From Flammeovirga pectinis (GTDB lineage: Bacteria > Bacteroidota > Bacteroidia > Cytophagales > Flammeovirgaceae), in the NCBI RefSeq assembly GCF_003970675.1, contig NZ_CP034562.1, positions 4,746,001 through 4,810,000 on the forward strand: 64,000 nucleotides of DNA, read 5' to 3'. The translations under genes and the position numbers were made by a program. The notes beneath the pieces are model-generated. The model had not been told where the DNA came from. It worked only from the letters and a program-made list of their open reading frames with translations, and did not search any database. Position 1 is the first letter of the stretch; every line of letters starts with the position of its first letter. Shown here in pieces: positions 8,292-16,659 of the stretch.

Positions 8292-10046
8292 TTATCTTTT
8301 CTTATCTGTGTTGATAATTGTTTCTTCTCTTCTGATTTCCCAGTTAGCTTCTACTTTTATTTTCTTTGGAAAGAATGCGGTAGACTCTGGAGGTACTCTA
8401 GTTTTAAAATCTCCAGGGAACCATTCACCATCTCCATTTTCATCAATTAATACTCTTAGTTGATAAGTACCTGGTTTTACATATTGAAAAGAGAAAAGGC
8501 GTTCATCTTTTACTTCTTGAACAACTTCTGCTTTTGAGTCTATGAGTTGTACAACAAAACTATCGTGGCTGCCTTTTACTTCTCCTTCTACAATTCCATA
8601 TTTATCTAGTTGCTTAATAGTAAAGCTAACCGTCTTTGAATTTGTAGAATCATCTTTTACAGATACAAAAGCATTCTCATTAAAAATAAGACTAAATGCA
8701 GAGTCGACTTCAAAACCAGGAATTGTTAATTCTGTTTTATTAAAATTGAAAGTCATTTCCCTATCAAGAAGAACACTATCTAATCTTGTGGTATCTTCAC
8801 TATATACATAGTACATACTATCGATGTTCATTTCTTTCATAGGTAAAGGAAACTTTAAAGTGACATCATAAGTTTCTTCTGGAATAAGATCATTATCCTT
8901 TGGTAGAATTTTATCAAATTTAATTCTAACAATTTCCACTTCTTCTTCTTCAGCACCTAAGGCAGATCCAATTGTATTAATTGCTCCTCCTAAAAGTCCA
9001 CCACCTTTTTTCTTTGTTTGCTTTTTTTCTTCAGCAAGCACTTCACTTTTACTAGGAAACATAATGAGCGTATCAAATTCTATTTTTTGCTCTATAGAAT
9101 CTATAGCATAACCAGTTATCTGAAGTGAGTCTTCCATATCTCTTTCTCCAGTATATATTAGTTTAATTTCTCCTTTTTCGTTCATACTAAAAATACTATC
9201 TGAATAAGAATTTTTAGTTGGGAAATCTATTCCATATTCTACAGCAAATTTATTGAACTTAACAAGTAGGTCTGTACTTTCAGCTTTTACATTTTTGAAG
9301 GCGAGATCAACTAAATCATAATCTCTAACAAAAAGTTCTACGCCATCAATATTTTTATCTAGTAGGAGGGAGTCAGAAAAGAAACCAACTTTCTCTTCTC
9401 TTAAAGTGTATTTGTAATCTTCGTTTACATCTTCTATAGAATAAACATTATAATAGCCAGGCTTAAATCTTTCTAAAATAAATAAACCATCTTTTACAGT
9501 TCTAGAAAAATATACGGGAGGATCTGTATTTACATCAAGAGAATCATAAGGATTATATAATGCTATAATTGCTCCTTCGATTGGTTCGTTTGTAAGTAAA
9601 TCTCTTACCTGTCCTGTAACTTCTAGAGAGTCTAAATAGTCTCCAGTACTAAATGAAAAACGCACATTCTTTGCCGGATTTTTTTCTGTAACATCTACTA
9701 CAGATTTTCCGAAATCAAAAAAGTAAGTTGTATTCTGCTCAAGTGTATCTAAGATGTTTATGATTACTTTGTTTCTAGCAAACTTAGATTTATACCTAAA
9801 TGATTTTTTGTGTGGTGTAATAATTAAGTTCTGTTTCAGCTTTTCTTCTTGAATATATTCATCAAAATATAGCGTAACTTTTAACTTAGTTGTATCAACA
9901 TTTGTTTGTCCATTGTACGGATCACTTGCTCCAAATCTAGGAGGAATCTCATCTTTTGGACCTCCGGTAGGAGAGGAGATTACTGCACAAGCATATACTG
10001 TAAATAGTATATAGATTGAGATAATGATTCTTAAAAATAAGTTCAT
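8292..10046 (-). CDS. Ig-like domain lipoprotein (SbsA-like Big_5 N-terminal domain)
   Basis: 584 aa. The N-terminus is a lipoprotein signal with the predicted lipidated cysteine in TVYACAV (Cys20). It is followed at once by SSPTGGPKDEIPPRF and the SDPYNGQTNV start of a bacterial Ig-like (Big_5/SbsA) domain, an arrangement common in Bacteroidota surface lipoproteins. A carboxypeptidase-regulatory-like beta-sandwich (GQVRDLLTNEPIEGAIIALYN) follows near residues 145-230. The C-terminal part (GIVEGEVKGSHDSF ... VLIDENGDGEWFPGDF) resembles another such module. Probably a structural or adhesive envelope protein; the exact role is unknown. It sits alone between the origin block and mnmG. Confidence 0.85.
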   Translation of the reverse strand: MNLFLRIIISIYILFTVYACAVISSPTGGPKDEIPPRFGASDPYNGQTNVDTTKLKVTLYFDEYIQEEKLKQNLIITPHKKSFRYKSKFARNKVIINILDTLEQNTTYFFDFGKSVVDVTEKNPAKNVRFSFSTGDYLDSLEVTGQVRDLLTNEPIEGAIIALYNPYDSLDVNTDPPVYFSRTVKDGLFILERFKPGYYNVYSIEDVNEDYKYTLREEKVGFFSDSLLLDKNIDGVELFVRDYDLVDLAFKNVKAESTDLLVKFNKFAVEYGIDFPTKNSYSDSIFSMNEKGEIKLIYTGERDMEDSLQITGYAIDSIEQKIEFDTLIMFPSKSEVLAEEKKQTKKKGGGLLGGAINTIGSALGAEEEEVEIVRIKFDKILPKDNDLIPEETYDVTLKFPLPMKEMNIDSMYYVYSEDTTRLDSVLLDREMTFNFNKTELTIPGFEVDSAFSLIFNENAFVSVKDDSTNSKTVSFTIKQLDKYGIVEGEVKGSHDSFVVQLIDSKAEVVQEVKDERLFSFQYVKPGTYQLRVLIDENGDGEWFPGDFKTRVPPESTAFFPKKIKVEANWEIRREETIINTDKKR

Positions 10047-10131
10047 GTGTACTTTAATTTGTACTGAGTGGTGACTGCTGTTTTTATCTTTTGTTCAAAG
10101 GTAATAAGCATAAATTATTCTGATACAAAAT

Positions 10132-10161
10132 AAGGCATATCTCTTAAATGAAATATGCCTT
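10132..10161 (-). terminator. Terminator of mnmG
   Basis: Stem AAGGCATAT (10132-10140) / ATATGCCTT (10153-10161), about 30 nt past the mnmG stop. Read leftward it is followed by TTATTTTG. Confidence 0.75.
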
Positions 10162-10191
10162 TTTAAATAAATATGATATTTTATTTTATAC

Positions 10192-12066
10192 TTAGACTTT
10201 TTGTTTGTCTAAATACACCATCAATATTGTAATATCTGCAGGAGTAACTCCGCTTATTCTAGAGGCTTGGCCTAAAGTTAGAGGAGCAATTTTTGTCATT
10301 TTCTCTCTTGATTCAGATGATAAAGCAGTGATTGATTTGAAATTAAAACCTTCAGGAATTTTATAGTTTTCAAGGGTAGTTAATTTCTCAGCAAGCTTTT
10401 GTTCCTTCTCAATATAGTTTTCATATTTCAATAGGATCTCAGCTTCTTCTAAAGCCTTCTCTCCAAAGCCATCAAAAGCTTCTTTTAAAGAAGGATTAGC
10501 TTCCATAGTTAAATCCATACCAACATGTGGTCTTTTGATAAACTGAGTTGCTTTAATACCTTGAGATAACGGCTGTAATCCTTTTTCGTTTAAAAGAGGA
10601 TTTGCAGTATTAACTTTAATACTCGTTTCTCTTAGTGTTTCGACAACATGGTCAATTTGCTTCTTCTTTTTCTCTACAGCTGTAAATCTTTCTTCTGCAG
10701 CGAGACCTAAATCATATCCTAATTTAGTTAACCTTATATCGGCATTATCTTGTCTTAGAAGTATTCTATATTCAGCTCTAGAAGTAAACATTCTGTAAGG
10801 TTCTTCAGTTCCTTTATTAATAAGATCGTCTATAAGAACACCTATATAAGCTTCTGATCTTTTTAAGATAAATGCTTCTTTTTCCTTTATTTTATTGTGT
10901 GCATTTATCCCTGCCATTAAGCCTTGAGATGCTGCTTCTTCATAACCAGTAGTACCATTAATTTGACCAGCAAAATAGAGGTTCTCTACTAACTTTGTTT
11001 CTAGTGTAGATTTTAATTGTGTAGGAGGGAAGAAGTCATATTCAATTGCATAACCAGGACGGAACATTTTAGCATTCTCAAAACCTTCAATTTTTTGGAG
11101 CGCTTTGAATTGGACATCCTCAGGAAGAGATGTTGAAAAACCATTGATATACATTTCACAAGTATTCCAACCTTCTGGTTCAACAAAGATTTGATGTCTA
11201 TCTCTTTCTGCAAATCGATTGATTTTATCTTCAATAGATGGGCAATATCTTGGGCCTAATCCTTGGATTCTTCCGTTAAACATTGGTGATCTATCAAAGC
11301 CAGTTTTTAAAACATCATGTACTGCATTACTAGTATATGTAATAAAACAACTTCTTTGTTTTGTTAGTGTAGTGGTAGTATCAGAGTAAGAAAATTTTTC
11401 TGGATTTTCATCTCCAGCTTGCTCTTGCATTTTCTCCCAATTTAAAGAACGTCCATCTACTCTTGGTGGAGTACCTGTTTTCATTCTTCCAGCTTCAAAG
11501 CCTAAACCAACTAATTGTTCCGTTAAACCTTTTGCCGCATGTTCACCACTTCGTCCTCCTCCAAATTGTTTTTCACCAATATGAATGAGTCCATTTAAAA
11601 AAGTACCATTCGTTAAAACAACAGACTTAGTATTGAATACTACTCCTAAACTTGTTTTTACTCCAGTAATTTTATCGCCTTCCATAACAATTTCAGTTGC
11701 CATTTCTTGCCATATATCTACATTTAGATTTGCCTCTAAAGTATCTCTCCATTCTTGTGCAAATACCATTCGATCACTTTGAGCTCTTGGACTCCACATT
11801 GCAGGACCTTTAGATCTATTCAACATTCTAAATTGAATCATAGATTTATCTGTCACAATTCCAGACATACCACCAAGAGCATCAATTTCTCTAACGATCT
11901 GTCCTTTGGCAACACCACCCATTGCAGGGTTACAACTCATTTGAGCTATAGTTTGCATATTCATTGTAACTAGTAGCACACTAGATCCTAGTGTAGCGGC
12001 AGCATGAGCAGCTTCACAGCCTGCATGTCCTCCTCCAATTACTATAACGTCATAAGATGGATACAT
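10192..12066 (-). CDS. mnmG: tRNA uridine-5-carboxymethylaminomethyl(34) synthesis enzyme MnmG (GidA)
   Basis: 624-aa FAD enzyme that, with MnmE, installs the (carboxymethyl)aminomethyl group on wobble U34 of several tRNAs. The FAD-binding GGGHAG is at residues 11-16, GTPPRVDGRS marks the central conserved region, and SRAEYRILLRQDNADIRL plus the C-terminal helical ASRISGVTPADI are family hallmarks. I place the start at ATG 12066 (MYPSYDVIVIGGG), as in homologues. An in-frame GTG at 12090 would start inside a parS-like palindrome. mnmG is often close to oriC, fitting the DnaA-box block nearby. MnmE is not in the window. Confidence 0.97.
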   Translation of the reverse strand: MYPSYDVIVIGGGHAGCEAAHAAATLGSSVLLVTMNMQTIAQMSCNPAMGGVAKGQIVREIDALGGMSGIVTDKSMIQFRMLNRSKGPAMWSPRAQSDRMVFAQEWRDTLEANLNVDIWQEMATEIVMEGDKITGVKTSLGVVFNTKSVVLTNGTFLNGLIHIGEKQFGGGRSGEHAAKGLTEQLVGLGFEAGRMKTGTPPRVDGRSLNWEKMQEQAGDENPEKFSYSDTTTTLTKQRSCFITYTSNAVHDVLKTGFDRSPMFNGRIQGLGPRYCPSIEDKINRFAERDRHQIFVEPEGWNTCEMYINGFSTSLPEDVQFKALQKIEGFENAKMFRPGYAIEYDFFPPTQLKSTLETKLVENLYFAGQINGTTGYEEAASQGLMAGINAHNKIKEKEAFILKRSEAYIGVLIDDLINKGTEEPYRMFTSRAEYRILLRQDNADIRLTKLGYDLGLAAEERFTAVEKKKKQIDHVVETLRETSIKVNTANPLLNEKGLQPLSQGIKATQFIKRPHVGMDLTMEANPSLKEAFDGFGEKALEEAEILLKYENYIEKEQKLAEKLTTLENYKIPEGFNFKSITALSSESREKMTKIAPLTLGQASRISGVTPADITILMVYLDKQKV

Positions 12067-12082
12067 TCTATTATTATTTTTT

Positions 12083-12098
12083 CGTTCCACGTGGAACG
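12083..12098. other. parS-like centromere site 1
   Basis: Perfect 16-bp palindrome CGTTCCACGTGGAACG, 17 nt upstream of mnmG. The inner 14 bases fit the symmetric form of the ParB-binding parS consensus TGTTNCACGTGAAACA. Confidence 0.7.
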
Positions 12099-12210
12099 TA
12101 AGTAAATTTCTTCAGTTTTCTGATTTACAGTGAATAAACTCAACTGTAATTATATGCAAAGATAATAAATCAAAAATTATCAAAGACTTAATGTTTTCAT
12201 ATAATAAAAA

Positions 12211-12226
12211 AGTTCCACGTGAAACA
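12211..12226. other. parS-like centromere site 2
   Basis: AGTTCCACGTGAAACA differs from the Bacillus-type parS consensus only at the first base. The strongest of the three sites. Confidence 0.8.
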
Positions 12227-12243
12227 CTCAATAAAATTGAAAA

Positions 12244-12259
12244 TGTTTTACGTGGAACA
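12244..12259. other. parS-like centromere site 3
   Basis: TGTTTTACGTGGAACA; its reverse complement matches the parS consensus at 15 of 16 positions. It lies 18 nt from site 2, in the mnmG-ybeY gap. Confidence 0.7.
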
Positions 12260-12288
12260 CAGTTAGAAGGTCAACTTAGAATAATGAA

Positions 12289-12729
12289 TTAAGCTTTTAG
12301 TGTTTCATTTCTGAATGCTAATTGTTCATCTTCTAAATCTCTCATCTTTTTAGCCTCCTCATCAGATTTATCTTTAAACCCAAGAAGATGTAAAATACCA
12401 TGAATTAATACTCTATGAAATTCATCAGTTTCGTTTGTACCAATAGTTTTAAAATTTTCTTTAATTCTATCAATACTTACAAATATGTCTGACTCTATTT
12501 CATTTTCATATTCAGAGTTATCAAAAGTAATTATATCAGTATAAGTATCATGATCTAAATACTCCACATTTATTTTATGTAGGTATTCATCAGAGCACAA
12601 TATATAATTGACACCAATTAATTTGAAATCAAATTTTTCGATAACAGATTGAATCCATTCTTTTAAAGGTCCTTCATTAGGAATATCAAAAGAAATATCT
12701 TCTGTAAAAAAAGTAATTTCTCTTTCCAT
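12289..12729 (-). CDS. ybeY: rRNA maturation RNase YbeY
   Basis: 146-aa single-domain endoribonuclease involved in 16S rRNA 3' maturation and ribosome quality control. The metal-site motif reads HGILHLLGFKDK. The first two histidines of the canonical HGxLHLxGyDH are kept, but the third His is replaced (KDK), a variant I associate with Bacteroidota YbeY. Other family segments are present, including YTDIITFD. The ATG at 12729 is the natural start. It is the last gene of a tight three-gene leftward unit after DUF4175 and the ATPase gene (3-nt gap), and precedes mnmG across the parS-like cluster. Confidence 0.93.
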   Translation of the reverse strand: MEREITFFTEDISFDIPNEGPLKEWIQSVIEKFDFKLIGVNYILCSDEYLHKINVEYLDHDTYTDIITFDNSEYENEIESDIFVSIDRIKENFKTIGTNETDEFHRVLIHGILHLLGFKDKSDEEAKKMRDLEDEQLAFRNETLKA

Positions 12730-12732
12730 TAA

Positions 12733-13149
12733 TTAAATATAGAAAGTAAGAGTAATTGCTTTTCCTTCGTTAGAGAAGTTTACTTCATCTGCAAGGTGTT
12801 TCATAAGAAAGATTCCTCTTCCTCCGGGCTTATCAATATTTTCTGGAGCAGTAGGATCGGGTAGACCTTCATAGTCAAAGCCTTTTCCTTCATCTTCTAT
12901 TGTAAAGGCAATTTCATTGTCTGATACTTTTAACTCTAAATGAACGTTCTTATCCTTATCATTTTTATTTCCATGGATAATAGCATTGTTTACAGATTCT
13001 GTAACAGCAATCATGATATTGCCATAAATGTCATCATTGAAATTAAACTCTTCACGAGCTTGATCAATAAAACTCTCCGCAATACGAACATTTTCTATTA
13101 GCGAAGGTATCTTTAATTTGAATGGTTTATTCATTGTGCTTGTAGGCAT
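12733..13149 (-). CDS. RsbW-like HATPase (serine kinase / anti-sigma type ATP-binding protein)
   Basis: 138-aa GHKL ATPase domain. The N-box (TESVNNAIIHGN), G1 box (DEGKGFD) and G2 box (GGRGIFLMKHL) are all recognisable, giving the RsbW/SpoIIAB-type fold that phosphorylates anti-anti-sigma factors or regulates partners by switching. There are no sensor or transmembrane segments and no visible STAS partner nearby. A start at the second Met (residue 6) is also possible. It is sandwiched between DUF4175 (1-nt gap) and ybeY (3-nt gap), so it is co-expressed with them. Target unknown. Confidence 0.88.
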   Translation of the reverse strand: MPTSTMNKPFKLKIPSLIENVRIAESFIDQAREEFNFNDDIYGNIMIAVTESVNNAIIHGNKNDKDKNVHLELKVSDNEIAFTIEDEGKGFDYEGLPDPTAPENIDKPGGRGIFLMKHLADEVNFSNEGKAITLTFYI

Positions 13150-13150
13150 T

Positions 13151-16100
13151 TCAATCCTTTATCTTTTCAAAGTATTTATTCACTTCCTGCTTGTAATAAG
13201 TATTCAAAGAGGTAGGAATTGTACGTAACAATTCTATTTGATTTTCCTTCTGTTTTAAATATTCATCAAAACTATCCGGAGGAGGTATCTGTCTTTGCTT
13301 TTTAGCTGTTTCAGCTTTCCTCTCTTCATCTTTCCCTTTTTCTTTCTTTGCCTTTTCAGACTCAAGCATTCTGGTTAAAATTTCTTTTTGTCTTTTTATT
13401 AATTTATCGGTAAGTTCTTTATTAACTAAATCATCTTCCGTTTTTTCCATTTCTTTAAGGATCTTTCCATAGCCATTACCACCCTCTTTTATTCCTTCTC
13501 CGTCTTGGCCATCTTTCTTCTGTCCTTGCATTTGTTCAGGTCCTGATCCCATACTTTGTTTTAAAGCATTTCTAATCATTTCCTGCTGTGCTGCTAATTT
13601 AGCAAGTTCTTTAGATAATTCCTTTCCAGATTTGCCACTCTTTTTCAAGTTTTCCATCTGTTGGTTTAATTGCTGCTGCATCTGACTAGGGCTAGGGGAT
13701 GAAGAAGACTGTTTCTGGTTCATCTGTTGGCCAGCCATACTTTGGCTCATCTGCTGTTGCATATTATCTAATATGTCACTCAATAGTAATGTAAGGTTAT
13801 TTATTGAGGTCATTGTAAACTGCTGTTTACTAGCTGCTACTTCAGGTACACGTCTCTTAATAGCATTTAAGCTTTCATCCATATATTTGTTCATATCTGT
13901 TACTTCTCTTGTAACGAACGACTCTATTTGGAATACTCTTTTAGAGAGTGCAACTAAACTATCTTCTATGTATTTAGCATCATCTCTCAATTTAAGTTGT
14001 GTTTGCGACAATTCAACAAATTTTGGATCAATTCTTCTCACCTTTTTAAAGGATTCCATAAGATCTTCTTGATCGAAGGATAGTTTTAAAAGATTTTCCA
14101 TTATTTGTCTCAGTGCATCATGGTCTTCACTTATTTGTTCCATTTCTGCAGATTGCATACTTTGTTGCATTTGCTTAGCCATTTGCTGCATTTTATTGGC
14201 CGCTTTCTTTTGTGATTGATGAGCGTCTTTCTTTTTATCTTGTTTTAATTGTTCAGAAGCATTTTCTTGTTCTTTCTGAATTGATCTTTCACTTGGAGTA
14301 AACTGTTCAAAGTCTTGATTAGTTTGTTCCTTCTTATCCATTTTACGAAGTTCCTCCATCTCTTGTTTTATTTTTTCGAACTTTTCATTCAGTTCTTGCT
14401 GCTTTTTAACAAGGTCTTCTTTTGCCTTGTCATTTTCAGCTTTTTTAGAGGGGTCTTCTGCTTCTTTTTCCTGCTTCTTTTGTAGTTCATCAGTTTCCTT
14501 TGCAACCTCTTGTTGCTTCTGAGAAAGGTCTTCTAATTTACTAGATACTTCTTTTGCTTTTTGTTCTATCTGTAGCTTCTTAAAAAGTTTAATAGTTCTT
14601 TCTAATTCATTTTTAAGATTCTTCTGCTTTTTCTCGATATTCTTTAAATTTTCTTGGAGTGGTTGGTTAATATAGTTTTGCTCCATTAACTTCTGTAACT
14701 CATCATATAATTTTTGAGTTTCTTCATCATTAATATCTTCAATAATTTTTTGAAGTTGTTCTGCTTTTTGAGCAACACTTTTATCCTGATCAGAAAACTT
14801 ACTTTGCTTATCTTTTAATTCTTGACTTTGTTGCTGAAGATTTTCTAATTCTTGCTGTAATGCTTTTCTTTCTTCAATTAGTTTTTGAATGTCTTTTTTA
14901 TCTTGCCAAGTTAATTGTCTTTTACCTTTTAATTTTTCCTCTAATTTTTTAAGGTTTTTATTTAATTCATCAGCTTTAGCAAGAGTTTCTTCTAATTTAT
15001 TTTCAGTTTCTTTTTTACTTTCTTCTAGATCTTTTTCTATTTCTGCAGAGGTAGGTAGCATAAAAGTATACATAGGTGTTTTACTTCTTTTATTACCGTT
15101 TACACCATCATTATCATAAACCTCAACAAAGTACTCTAACTTATCACCTTCTTTAAGGTTAAATTGATTTGTTTCTAATTTGTAATAGAAACTTTGATCA
15201 ATTGCTTTCCTATTAAAAGGAATATCTATTTTATTAAAAGTAGTAGGAGATTTAGTATCATCTTTCTTTTTAATTCTATAGCGAGTACGTAATCTAGTGA
15301 TACCATAATCATCACCAATATTTCCACCAAATACAAGATAATCAAACATGACTGTGTCTTGGTATTGCCTCATGCTTATACTTGGGTATTTATCTTTTAT
15401 CACATTTAAGAAATAAGAAATACTATCCTTATTTGTACCATAAATATTTGATAAAGTGACACTATAGGATGTTGATTCATTTGTTTTATAGACGTATTTA
15501 AATACGTTGTTGTCTACTATTTCAGCATCAGATTTTAGTGCAATTTCTTTAAAATATAATTGAATAGAATCTGTTGTTTTGGTATCAAATAACCATGTAA
15601 TATTTGATCCTTCAGGAACAAGTAAATTACCTGTATTTTCTAAAGTCTCATTTGATTTATTTGTATATCTAGGGTAGGTAACCTGTACGCTAAACTTAGA
15701 TAAATTAGGGCGAGTTAATGTGTTGATTTTAAATTCTTTTGAATAATATCCCGCTGCTTTAAATCTAAATTTAACCCCATGTTGCATTTTTTTGAATGTA
15801 TGAACAAAAGAATACCCAGGATTAGATTTTTGTAGTTTGATTAAAGATCCTTTATCTGTTTCTATATATACATCAGATGGTAATACCTCGCCACTTAATG
15901 CTACTTTTAACTCAAAGTCATCTCCTTGGAAGGGTTCTAAGTTTGAGGTTAGGAGATTAAAAGTAAAGGGTGCTATTGGTAAAAACTCTTTATCAAATTG
16001 AATAATCTTAGGAGTACTTTCTACAATAATTTGTGGTCTTACAAATAAGATAGCAAACAATACTACTAAAGCGGGTAGGAGATACCTATACCAATACCTT

Positions 16101-16534
16101 AAGTTTTCTTTATATGATATTGCTGTAGTAAAATTAATAGGAGAAAATTGATGTCCTCTTTGCTCTAAAGTAGCTTTTATAAGGCTATTACTTTTAGCAT
16201 CTGATTGTAATTGTATTGAATTGATAAGCTTATCAGAGATTTCTGGAAAGTGATTACCAATCTCAATTGCTGCTTGTTCATCACTAATCTGTTTACTTAT
16301 ACCATTCATTTTTGCTAGAGGTTTTATAACCCACAAAAAGAATATATAAGAGAAGGACATGATATAAGCAAAAAAGAGAATTGCTCGAGTAGTAGTACCG
16401 AAATTATTTAAATACTCTAATACACTAAAAAGCAAAAATAGACCTAATACAGCAGCTAGTGTTAGAATGGTGCCTTTCATAGCAGCGTTTCTATATAGTT
16501 TTTGTTTATAGGCTTTTATTTTGCTTTCAAACAT
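13151..16534 (-). CDS. DUF4175 family membrane protein with long coiled coil
   Basis: 1127 aa. Two N-terminal membrane helices (about 20-40 and 50-70), then a third near residues 146-165 (LLPALVVLFAILFV), then an Ig-like/beta-rich extracytoplasmic region (about 190-480). From about 490 to 800 it is a strongly charged Lys/Glu/Gln coiled coil. After that come Gln/Met/Ser-rich low-complexity stretches (about 925-990) and a basic C-terminus ending with YYKQEVNKYFEKI. Length and arrangement match the Bacteroidota DUF4175 family, whose function is unknown. First gene of the unit with the RsbW-like ATPase and ybeY. Confidence 0.85.
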   Translation of the reverse strand: MFESKIKAYKQKLYRNAAMKGTILTLAAVLGLFLLFSVLEYLNNFGTTTRAILFFAYIMSFSYIFFLWVIKPLAKMNGISKQISDEQAAIEIGNHFPEISDKLINSIQLQSDAKSNSLIKATLEQRGHQFSPINFTTAISYKENLRYWYRYLLPALVVLFAILFVRPQIIVESTPKIIQFDKEFLPIAPFTFNLLTSNLEPFQGDDFELKVALSGEVLPSDVYIETDKGSLIKLQKSNPGYSFVHTFKKMQHGVKFRFKAAGYYSKEFKINTLTRPNLSKFSVQVTYPRYTNKSNETLENTGNLLVPEGSNITWLFDTKTTDSIQLYFKEIALKSDAEIVDNNVFKYVYKTNESTSYSVTLSNIYGTNKDSISYFLNVIKDKYPSISMRQYQDTVMFDYLVFGGNIGDDYGITRLRTRYRIKKKDDTKSPTTFNKIDIPFNRKAIDQSFYYKLETNQFNLKEGDKLEYFVEVYDNDGVNGNKRSKTPMYTFMLPTSAEIEKDLEESKKETENKLEETLAKADELNKNLKKLEEKLKGKRQLTWQDKKDIQKLIEERKALQQELENLQQQSQELKDKQSKFSDQDKSVAQKAEQLQKIIEDINDEETQKLYDELQKLMEQNYINQPLQENLKNIEKKQKNLKNELERTIKLFKKLQIEQKAKEVSSKLEDLSQKQQEVAKETDELQKKQEKEAEDPSKKAENDKAKEDLVKKQQELNEKFEKIKQEMEELRKMDKKEQTNQDFEQFTPSERSIQKEQENASEQLKQDKKKDAHQSQKKAANKMQQMAKQMQQSMQSAEMEQISEDHDALRQIMENLLKLSFDQEDLMESFKKVRRIDPKFVELSQTQLKLRDDAKYIEDSLVALSKRVFQIESFVTREVTDMNKYMDESLNAIKRRVPEVAASKQQFTMTSINNLTLLLSDILDNMQQQMSQSMAGQQMNQKQSSSSPSPSQMQQQLNQQMENLKKSGKSGKELSKELAKLAAQQEMIRNALKQSMGSGPEQMQGQKKDGQDGEGIKEGGNGYGKILKEMEKTEDDLVNKELTDKLIKRQKEILTRMLESEKAKKEKGKDEERKAETAKKQRQIPPPDSFDEYLKQKENQIELLRTIPTSLNTYYKQEVNKYFEKIKD

Positions 16535-16598
16535 AAGGTTTGTGATAATATTATGAGTTAATAATTTAGGATAGAAGAATGAATAATTCCCTATTAAA

Positions 16599-16636
16599 AA
16601 ATAAAACTGATTCTAAAGTAAGAATCAGTTTTATTT
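16599..16636 (-). terminator. Terminator of the peptide-binding lipoprotein gene
   Basis: Perfect 16-bp stem (16599-16614 / 16621-16636) around the core AACTGATTCT, with a 6-nt loop. Read leftward it is followed by a T-run. Confidence 0.9.
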
Positions 16637-16659
16637 ATCATATAGTAATATAATTAATA

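Noticed and set aside
12067..12090. GTG at 12090 as start of mnmG
   Set aside because: It would begin inside a parS-like palindrome and add a leader missing from homologues; the ATG at 12066 fits.
13773..15119. Rightward frames antisense to DUF4175
   Set aside because: Reverse image of the coiled-coil codons; no independent support.
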